Shown here piece by piece: positions 44,352-51,248 of a stretch of DNA of 64,000 nucleotides. The stretch is from NCBI GenBank assembly GCA_040768665.1, contig JAXGMN010000019.1, positions 62,001-126,000 of the forward strand, given 5' to 3'. The notes under the pieces are model-generated. The model was not told where the DNA came from, made no database searches, and saw nothing but the letters and a program-made list of their open reading frames with translations. Numbering within the stretch: the first letter of the stretch is position 1; every line of letters starts with the position of its first letter. The translations under genes and the position numbers were made by a program. The DNA is from JABWBD01 sp040768665. GTDB taxonomy: Bacteria; Planctomycetota; Planctomycetia; Pirellulales; Thermoguttaceae.

Positions 44352-45313
44352 CAACGGCCGTTTATGCTAGCGTCGACCTGGGCGGTACAAACATCAAGGC
44401 CGCGTTGGGTACTGCCGACGGCTCGATGCTCTCGGCGGAGAGTCGCCCCACGTTGTCCCACGAAGGACCGCAGCGCGTGCTCGGGAGAGTGGTCGAGCTG
44501 ATCGAGAGCCTTTGCCGCAACGAGCATTGCCGCATCGAGGCGATGGGAATGGCGGTGCCGGGGCTGATCGACTTCAAGGGAGGACGAACCCTCTTTCTTC
44601 CCAACTTCCCGGGCAAGTGGCGCGGGGTGGCGATCCGTGATTTCCTGTCGCCGCGGATCGGATGTCCGGTTTATCTGCTCAACGACGTGCGAACGGCGAC
44701 GCTGGGCGAACTGTGCTTCGGACACGGCCGCACCGCTGAAACAATGGTCTTCTTCGCCGTCGGCACGGGGATCGGCGGAGGAGTCGTCATCAACGGGAAA
44801 TTGCACTTGGGCCCGTTGGGGGCCGCAGGCGAATTGGGGCACCACATCATTCTGCCCGACGGCCCGCGGTGCGGATGCGGCAATCGGGGTTGCCTGGAGG
44901 CGCTGGCCTCCGGGCCCGCGATCGTCGCCGAAGGGGTCCGGCTGATGCAAATCGGCATGGCTCCCAAGCTTCATGAGATGGTTGGCGGCGAGGCGTCGCG
45001 CGTGACCACCAAAGTCATGGCGGAAGCGGCACAGGCGGGAGACGAAGCGGTCGCGGAAGCGATCGAGCGCGCTGCCGCCTATCTCGGCATTGCGGCCGTG
45101 AACGTCGTGGTTACGCTGCATCCGGATTTGATCGTGCTCGGCGGGGGAGTGGCCCAGATGGGCGAACTGCTCCGCGAGCCGGTAGAGCGGACGATTCGTA
45201 CCCGGATCGGGATGCTGCCGACCGACGGCGTCGCTGTGAAGCTTTCGCAGATCGGAGACCAGGCCGGAGCATTGGGTGGAATCGCGTTGGCTGCTCAGGG
45301 AGGTTTACTGTAG
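44348..45313 (+). CDS. ROK family sugar kinase
   Basis: A 321-residue protein with ATP motif SVDLGGTNIKAAL (8-20), the catalytic Asp in LLNDVRTA, GTGIGGGVV and the ROK zinc site CGCGNRGCLEALASG. It phosphorylates glucose or a related sugar (or N-acetyl hexosamine) with ATP. It is translationally coupled to the isomerase. Its last codons and the 100-bp gap that follows contain two imperfect hairpins before the glycyl radical enzyme. Confidence 0.92.
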   Translation: MTTAVYASVDLGGTNIKAALGTADGSMLSAESRPTLSHEGPQRVLGRVVELIESLCRNEHCRIEAMGMAVPGLIDFKGGRTLFLPNFPGKWRGVAIRDFLSPRIGCPVYLLNDVRTATLGELCFGHGRTAETMVFFAVGTGIGGGVVINGKLHLGPLGAAGELGHHIILPDGPRCGCGNRGCLEALASGPAIVAEGVRLMQIGMAPKLHEMVGGEASRVTTKVMAEAAQAGDEAVAEAIERAAAYLGIAAVNVVVTLHPDLIVLGGGVAQMGELLREPVERTIRTRIGMLPTDGVAVKLSQIGDQAGALGGIALAAQGGLL

Positions 45314-45413
45314 CACCCTTGAAGAAGTCGCAAGTCTTTAGGACCTTTACAGGGGTGGGTTTGCTGTAGGCCGCGGGCCGAGGCCTGCAGCAAGCAAGTT
45401 CGGAGAACGAGAC

Positions 45414-47834
45414 ATGAATACGAGAAGCGGTTCTTCGCGTCGAGAGTTTCTCCTGGCCACCGGGTCCGCCGTCGGCGCAGTCGCGGCAGGGTGTTTGGGC
45501 CGCTGGGCCGCGGCGGCTCCCGCGCCCACGACCTCGCACGCGGACATGACCGCCTTGCGGCGTGAGATCGTCGACAGCCCGGTCCGTGTCGCGCTGCATC
45601 GCGCCCGGACATTCACCGAGGTGTTTCAGCGGTCGGAACGCGAGCCGTGGATCGTCCGCAAAGCCCTCGCTCTGGCGGAGTATTTCGAAACCGTGCCGCT
45701 CTACCTGCGGGAACACGACGGCCTTGCCGGATCAATCAGCGAGTTGCCGGGCGCTATGCCCGTCTTCGTCGAGCTGGGGATTGGCGAAAACAACATCTAC
45801 ACGAGCGAGCGGCCGGATCGGCGCGGTTATCTCAAAGGGCAGGTGCCCGAGGAGATCCGCGACTACTGGAAGAACCGCAACATGTGGGGCCTCCACCGCA
45901 TCGAAAACCTCGGCCAGAAACCTTACCGGCAAGCCGACGAGGTCCCGCAAGAACTCGGGTACAAATTCATCTCCAACCAGGGGCACCTCAGCCCCAGCTA
46001 CGGCGAACTGCTGAAGACGGGGCTCGGCGGCGTTGCCGGCAAGGTCCAGTCGCGGCGTCGCGGGGAAAGCGATCCCGATAAGCTCGCGTTTCTCACGGCC
46101 GCCGAGCGCGCTCTGAGCGGGCTGTTGCGATGGATCGAGCGTTACGCCGAGCTCCTGTCGTCCGAAGCGAAGCGCTGCAAACATGCCGGCCGCGCCGCCG
46201 AACTCAGCGAAATGTCCCGCGTTGCCGGGAAAATCGCGGATCAACCGCCCGAGACGTTCCGCGAGGCCATTCAGTTGATCTGGTTCGTCCACCAGGCGAT
46301 CCATATCGAGGGCCATGGATATTCCTGCACGCCCGACCGGATCGATCAACTCCTGTTTCCATACTACGAGGCTGACCGCAAGGCAGGACGCCTCGACGAC
46401 GACCAGGCGATCCGCCTGATCGAGAACTTCGTGCTCAAGACCTATGACAACAGCTTCTGGGGACCCGAACACCATTTGACCCAGGGGCTCTGCGTCGGAG
46501 GCTCCACGCCCGACGGCGAGGACCAGACGAATCACCTGAGCCGGCTGTTTATTGAGGGAGCCACGAACCTCGTCTTGCCCGAGCCGCTCGTCTGGATTCG
46601 CTGGAATCCGGCCATCGATCAGCAGTTCTTCGACTTCTGCTTGACCAGGCTGCTGCGAAGCACGTGTTTTCCGATGATGTGGAACGACAAGGCGATCCCG
46701 CAGGCGTTTATGGAGATGGGGATCGATCGCGAAGACGCCTTCAACTACGTGCCCGTGGGATGCAACGAGTTGGCGATTCCCGGCAAGATGTATTACAACC
46801 CCGGGGCCCATTGCGGCTATTTGCAGGCCATCGAGGCCGCGCTGACCGACGGCCGAGGCTACAAGAAGCAGTGGGGATGGCGCGACGTTGCCCCGCCGGT
46901 CGCCCGGCTCGAAAGTTTCGATCAATTCGCTTCGGCCGTTGCCGCATATCTTCGAAGAGCGATGGAAAAGGGCTACGAGGGGCAGATGAAAGAGGTGGCG
47001 GCGCAGATTCGCTGGGGCAAGACGCCGCTGACGTCTTGCTTCTTCGATGGCTGCATCGACCGCGGTCGAGACATGGCCGAAGGCACGAAATACAACGTCC
47101 TCTCCTGTGGAGGCATCGCCTTCGCCAACGCCGTCGACTGCCTGGCGTCCGTCCGTGACGTCGTTTACGAGAAAAAGGAATCCACGCTCGAGGAAGTGGC
47201 GAAGGCATGTGCTGCCAACTTCGAAGGCTACGACAGGCTCCGCGCGAAACTCCGGGCGGCCCCCAAGCACGGCAACGACGATCCGCGGTTGGACCACGTC
47301 ATCCGGCTGGTGGAGCGAATGCGGGACGAACCGGTCAAGGAATTTTGCCGCGACCCTCGCGACGGAACGCCGATGGGCAACAGCCACGTCGTCCGCAGCG
47401 GTGCCGTGAAGCAGGGGCTTCGCACGCCCGCTACCCCGGATGGCCGTCTGGCGGGAACTCCGTTGGCCAGTTCGGTGGCCGCCTCGAGCGGTTGCGAGCG
47501 GAGCGGTCCGACCGCCTTGCTCAATTCCGTCTGCAAGCTCAACTCCACCGAGAGCTGGCAGTGTGGCTACCAGGTCAATGTCCGCTTCCACGCCGGCATG
47601 ATCGCCGATGAGGTCCAGCGGCAGAATCTCCGCGCCATGCTCAACGTCTATTTTGCCAACGGAGCCCAGGAGCTGCAGATCAACGTGGTCTCGAGCGAAA
47701 CACTCCGCGCGGCCCAGAAGAATCCCGACCAGTACCGCGATCTGGTCGTCCGCGTGGCGGGCTTCAGCGAGTTCTTTGTGAACCTCACGCCCGACATGCA
47801 GGAAGAGATCATCGCCCGGACCGAGCACATGTGA
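45414..47834 (+). CDS. glycyl radical enzyme (PFL-like) with N-terminal Tat/lipobox-like signal
   Basis: An 806-residue protein starting at ATG 45414 (GGAG upstream). The N-terminus SSRREFLLATGSAVGAV looks like a twin-arginine signal, followed by AAGCLG, a lipobox-like segment. The rest is a complete glycyl radical enzyme: the thiyl cysteine lies in PVGCNELAIP (C450, with E452 as likely base) and the radical glycine in RVAGFSEFF (G783, 24 residues from the end). Such enzymes are dehydratases, decarboxylases or lyases. GCNE differs from the usual GCVE, so the substrate is unknown. The activase gene follows 9 bp downstream. Confidence 0.88.
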   Translation: MNTRSGSSRREFLLATGSAVGAVAAGCLGRWAAAAPAPTTSHADMTALRREIVDSPVRVALHRARTFTEVFQRSEREPWIVRKALALAEYFETVPLYLREHDGLAGSISELPGAMPVFVELGIGENNIYTSERPDRRGYLKGQVPEEIRDYWKNRNMWGLHRIENLGQKPYRQADEVPQELGYKFISNQGHLSPSYGELLKTGLGGVAGKVQSRRRGESDPDKLAFLTAAERALSGLLRWIERYAELLSSEAKRCKHAGRAAELSEMSRVAGKIADQPPETFREAIQLIWFVHQAIHIEGHGYSCTPDRIDQLLFPYYEADRKAGRLDDDQAIRLIENFVLKTYDNSFWGPEHHLTQGLCVGGSTPDGEDQTNHLSRLFIEGATNLVLPEPLVWIRWNPAIDQQFFDFCLTRLLRSTCFPMMWNDKAIPQAFMEMGIDREDAFNYVPVGCNELAIPGKMYYNPGAHCGYLQAIEAALTDGRGYKKQWGWRDVAPPVARLESFDQFASAVAAYLRRAMEKGYEGQMKEVAAQIRWGKTPLTSCFFDGCIDRGRDMAEGTKYNVLSCGGIAFANAVDCLASVRDVVYEKKESTLEEVAKACAANFEGYDRLRAKLRAAPKHGNDDPRLDHVIRLVERMRDEPVKEFCRDPRDGTPMGNSHVVRSGAVKQGLRTPATPDGRLAGTPLASSVAASSGCERSGPTALLNSVCKLNSTESWQCGYQVNVRFHAGMIADEVQRQNLRAMLNVYFANGAQELQINVVSSETLRAAQKNPDQYRDLVVRVAGFSEFFVNLTPDMQEEIIARTEHM

Positions 47835-47843
47835 GCAGCGGCC

Positions 47844-48749
47844 ATGCCCCGAGGACGAATTTTCGACATCCAGCGGTTCTCGATCCACGATGGCCCCGGG
47901 ATCCGGACCACCGTCTTCTTCAAGGGCTGCCCCCTGCGATGCCTTTGGTGCGGCAATCCGGAAAGCATCAGCCCCAAGCCGGCACTTTCCTACCTGCCGG
48001 AACGGTGCATCGGCTGCAGCGCGTGTGTTCCGGTTTGCCCTGAAAAAGCGCTGACGCTTGGCTCGGACGGAAAGGCTGTCTTGAACCGCGACCTCTGCAC
48101 GGTCTGCAGCCGGTGTGCCGACCATTGTGACCCGAAGGCGCTGGAGATGGTCGGCAAGGACGTCACGGTCGAGGAGGTGATGGAGGTCGTTTCAAGAGAC
48201 AAAGCCTACTATGCGGCTTCGGGCGGTGGGCTTACGCTTTCCGGCGGCGAACCGCTGGAGCAGCCGGAGTTCGCCGAAGCCTTGTTGTACTCGGCCAAGG
48301 TGCAGGGACTGCATTGCGCGGTCGAAACATCCGGCATGGCCGAGTGGGCTTCCATGGAAACGCTCGTTCCGCTCGTGGATCTCTGGCTCTACGATTTCAA
48401 GGAGACGGATTCCCGCTTGCATGCGAAGTTCACCGGGTTCTTCAACTCCCAGATCCTTGCGAACCTGCGTCAATTGCACGCGGCGAATGCGAAGATCCTG
48501 GTCCGTTGCCCAATGATTCCCGGCCACAATGCCCGCAAGGAGCATCTCGACGGCATTGCCGCACTGGCCCGCAGCTTGCCGGACATCGAGGGCGTGGAAC
48601 TGCTCCCCTACTACGACCTCTGGCGCGCCAAGCTCAAGCGGTTCGGGATGGCGACTCAACTGCCGGATTCGGTCAAACCGCCAGCGGCGGAGACGGTCCG
48701 CTCCTGGAAGGCATACTTGACAGATCGAGGCGTGCGCATCGTAGGATGA
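47844..48749 (+). CDS. glycyl-radical-enzyme activating protein (radical SAM)
   Basis: A 301-residue radical SAM protein. The SAM cluster motif is CPLRCLWC (C29, C33, C36). Two extra 4Fe-4S sites follow: C55/58/61/65 (CIGCSACVPVC) and C85/88/91/95 (CTVCSRCADHC). GGGLTLSGGEPLEQ is the GGE motif. It has no signal peptide and must work in the cytoplasm on the neighbouring glycyl radical enzyme, where it abstracts H from G783. It starts 9 bp after that gene's stop. The insert of two clusters places it with glycerol-dehydratase-type, not PFL-type, activases. Confidence 0.93.
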   Translation: MPRGRIFDIQRFSIHDGPGIRTTVFFKGCPLRCLWCGNPESISPKPALSYLPERCIGCSACVPVCPEKALTLGSDGKAVLNRDLCTVCSRCADHCDPKALEMVGKDVTVEEVMEVVSRDKAYYAASGGGLTLSGGEPLEQPEFAEALLYSAKVQGLHCAVETSGMAEWASMETLVPLVDLWLYDFKETDSRLHAKFTGFFNSQILANLRQLHAANAKILVRCPMIPGHNARKEHLDGIAALARSLPDIEGVELLPYYDLWRAKLKRFGMATQLPDSVKPPAAETVRSWKAYLTDRGVRIVG

Positions 48750-49061
48750 TCCCCCTCGTGCGGCATGGGCCAGAGGTTCACCGGCTAGTGCTCTGGCAAT
48801 CTTCCTTTGACGGCTGTAGCCGAACTCGTGAGAGTTCGTGGCCAGAAGTCTCACGACTTCCGCTACCCGTCACTCCAACTTTGACGGAGCACGAGGCGCG
48901 ATTGGAGGTAACGGCGAGCCTGCCGGGCGGGACCTGGAACGACGACTTGCACATGCCGCACACCCGCGCTCTGGACAGCGGGGCCGGTCCCGTTCAGAAT
49001 CTAGGTTGCGAAACGGCGCGTCGTCGCGGCCTGCATTACCTCGCTTGCCCGGGAGAACACC
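48750..49061. other. 312-bp intergenic region containing a cloverleaf-like repeat
   Basis: No gene is recognised between the activase and the aldo/keto reductase genes. The region holds the palindromic repeat at 48816-48866 and, near the end, GGGAGAACACC before ATG 49062. Short open frames on both strands have no family-like sequence. Confidence 0.5.
48816..48866. repeat. 51-bp cloverleaf-like palindromic repeat
   Basis: The outer stem GTAGC (48816-48820) pairs with GCTAC (48862-48866). Inside it are two perfect local hairpins, GAACTC-GTGA-GAGTTC and GAAGTC-TCAC-GACTTC, whose loops are complementary to each other. The long palindrome formed by the two halves has C/G mismatches exactly where the local hairpins are kept intact. 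Confidence 0.7.
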
Positions 49062-50243
49062 ATGGCAAACCCACGATCGGAAGATGTCTCACGTCGACAG
49101 TTCATCCGTCGGATGGCGACGGCTTCGGCCGCCGCGGCTGGAGTCCCGGTCCTGCCGGGCGCGTCGGCCCAGCAGCCCCCGCAGGCTGCCGCGATCCAAG
49201 CAGAGATCGAGAAGACCCGCAGCTACAACCCGCAGATGGAGTATCGCAGGCTCGGCAAAACCGGCCTGTGGATTTCGGCTGTAGCCATGGGCGGGCACTG
49301 GAAGCGGGTCGACAAGGTCATCCGCTCGACGGCTGCCTTCGCCGGGTGCGAGAACATGGGCGAAGTCAGCCAGGACGACATGACTGCCTTCGCCAAGAAT
49401 CGTGCGGACGTTGTCAGCGCCTGCATCGAACACGGCATCAACTCGATCGACTTTGCCGGGGCGCTGGAGCCGGTCGCCTACGGCCTGGCGTTGAAGGGAC
49501 GTCGCGAGAAGATGTATACCCACTGGTCCATGGGCGCCCAGGAACTGCGCCACAAGGATCACCGCAAGGCGGAAATCCTGGTCGATATCCTTGAAAAGGG
49601 GCTCAAGGACACGGGCCTTGAGTACGCCGACTGCTGGCGGTTGATGGCCTACGAGCGCGGCGGTCTGCATACGCAGCAGGAAGTCGACGAAATGGTCAAA
49701 GCACTGGACATCGCCAGGAAAAAGGGCCTGTGCCGCTTCACGGGCTTTTCGACGCACGACCGCAAGTGGGCGAAGATGCTGATCGAGACCTATCCGGACG
49801 TGATGCAGATGTGCTGCTTCCCCTACACTGCCAGGTCGGAGCAGTTGCCGGAGGATAGTCTCCTCGATGCCCTGGTCAAACTCGACGTCGGCGCTTTCGG
49901 GATCAAGCCGTTCGCCAGCAACGCGATCTTCCAGGGCGACGGCTCGCCCGACAGCCCGCACGCCGAAAAGGACAACCAGACCGCCCGCCAGACGATCCGA
50001 TACATCCTCACCAACCCCGCCATCACGGCCCCGATCCCCGGGCTGGCGAGCGTCCAGCAGGTGGAAAATATGGCCCTGGCCATTCGCGAGCGCCGCCAGC
50101 AGGACCTGGTGCAGATGGATGAGGATGCGCCCGCCGGGCGACTGGACGCCACGGCACAAGCGGAACTGGACGCTGCGACCCGATCGATGTGGACAAAGCT
50201 CGAACCCCATCACCGCTTCCTCAAGGATTGGGAGTACGTCTAG
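49062..50243 (+). CDS. Tat-exported aldo/keto reductase family protein
   Basis: A 393-residue protein with N-terminal SEDVSRRQFIRRMATAS, a twin-arginine signal, and an AKR barrel beginning MEYRRLGKTGLWISAVAMGG. A likely catalytic region is INSIDFAGALEPVAYG, and IPGLASVQQVENM near the end is the NADP-binding AKR signature. The family reduces sugar aldehydes or keto groups; an exported form with bound cofactor is typical of planctomycetes. The gap to the tetraheme cytochrome gene is 3 bp, suggesting that reducing equivalents are passed to or from the cytochrome. Confidence 0.88.
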   Translation: MANPRSEDVSRRQFIRRMATASAAAAGVPVLPGASAQQPPQAAAIQAEIEKTRSYNPQMEYRRLGKTGLWISAVAMGGHWKRVDKVIRSTAAFAGCENMGEVSQDDMTAFAKNRADVVSACIEHGINSIDFAGALEPVAYGLALKGRREKMYTHWSMGAQELRHKDHRKAEILVDILEKGLKDTGLEYADCWRLMAYERGGLHTQQEVDEMVKALDIARKKGLCRFTGFSTHDRKWAKMLIETYPDVMQMCCFPYTARSEQLPEDSLLDALVKLDVGAFGIKPFASNAIFQGDGSPDSPHAEKDNQTARQTIRYILTNPAITAPIPGLASVQQVENMALAIRERRQQDLVQMDEDAPAGRLDATAQAELDAATRSMWTKLEPHHRFLKDWEYV

Positions 50244-50246
50244 ACG

Positions 50247-50867
50247 ATGCGACGCATGCGATCCGTCTGCCGCGCCGCGCTGGTTTTCGCCGCGCTCGTT
50301 GGAGTGCTGCCGGGTGGTTTGGTCTCGTTCTCGAGTCGCCCGGGAAAGGCGGACGAGCGGTCGAGTCGTTCCGATTCGCCGAGGGAAGTCAGGCCAGTGA
50401 CCGACGAGAAGTGGACCGTCGAGCGCTACGTCATCGCGAAGGGGCAGAAGCCCGAACCTGCCGACAACTCCTACTGCGATGTCTGCCATGTCAACTACCA
50501 GGAGGAGGAACTTACCGAGGTTCACCGCGAAGTCGGTGTGGGGTGTGAAACCTGCCATGGCATTTCGATGCAGCACAGTGAGGATGAAAACAACATCACG
50601 CCGCCCGATGTCATGTGGGCGCCCGCCCGCATCAACGGCCGGTGCATGACCTGCCATCTGCGGAGCGACATTCTGCCGGGCAGCAAGGCGATCAATCATC
50701 AATCGTTCTTCGATCGGCTCGATCGAGCGGACACGGCCAAGCCCGGCGAGAAATACTGCACCGAGTGCCATGCGGAGGACCACACACTGGCCCATCGAAC
50801 GCGCGTCTGGGATCGCGAGACGGGCAAACTGCTCAAGCAAACCGGCGGCCCCGCGATGGATCGGTAG
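50247..50867 (+). CDS. exported tetraheme c-type cytochrome
   Basis: A 206-residue protein with an N-terminal signal (ALVFAALVGVLPGG) and four heme-c motifs: CDVCH (77-81), CETCH (100-104), CMTCH (133-137) and CTECH (171-175). Further His residues (EVHREVG, NHQSF, DHTLAH) could be distal ligands. It should be a periplasmic electron carrier. Its start lies 3 bp after the aldo/keto reductase stop. Directly after its stop codon the same reading frame continues as a CorC/HlyC-type fragment. Confidence 0.88.
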   Translation: MRRMRSVCRAALVFAALVGVLPGGLVSFSSRPGKADERSSRSDSPREVRPVTDEKWTVERYVIAKGQKPEPADNSYCDVCHVNYQEEELTEVHREVGVGCETCHGISMQHSEDENNITPPDVMWAPARINGRCMTCHLRSDILPGSKAINHQSFFDRLDRADTAKPGEKYCTECHAEDHTLAHRTRVWDRETGKLLKQTGGPAMDR

Positions 50868-51068
50868 CCGGCGGGGGCGCCGCGTCAGGTCAGCACGGCA
50901 GGAGGGCTGGTCCAGGCGTTGTTGGGCCGCGTACCCGCCACCGGCGACTCGGTCGCCTGGGGCGATCTCTCGCTCACGGTCGAGGAGATGGACGGGCTCA
51001 GGATCGAGCGCGTCCTGGTGACGCGGGCAGTCAAGCCGCCGGCTGACGGCGATGCGAACAATTTTTAA
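50868..51068 (+). pseudogene. C-terminal fragment of CorC/HlyC transporter-associated domain
   Basis: In the frame immediately after the cytochrome's TAG, the sequence reads STAGGLVQALLGRVPATGD and LSLTVEEMDGLRIERVLV, ending at TAA 51066. This is the CorC_HlyC domain that ends CNNM/hemolysin-type membrane proteins. The rest of that gene (membrane and CBS domains) is missing, so this is a 3' remnant left next to a foreign or rearranged upstream block. Confidence 0.75.
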
Positions 51069-51248
51069 GGGCGGACCCGGCGGGTGGGAAGGGTATGAGA
51101 ACGAGAGACGCCCCCGACTGGATGTCCCTAAACAGAACGCCCAAGACAACGATCACCGCGCCCAACAGACGCCCGCCACAACGGGTGGCCTACGGGCTCC
51201 GCCGGCTCCGTCCGGTCGCAGCGGACTGCCTCCCGGATTCAGCACCGG

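Noticed and set aside
45732..48125. Minus-strand open frame of 797 codons opposite the glycyl radical enzyme
   Set aside because: It mirrors the codon pattern of the enzyme and activase genes and has no recognisable motif or ribosome site.
49089..51149. Minus-strand open frame of 686 codons opposite the aldo/keto reductase and cytochrome genes
   Set aside because: The plus strand has a Tat signal, AKR motifs and four CxxCH motifs; the minus frame has none.
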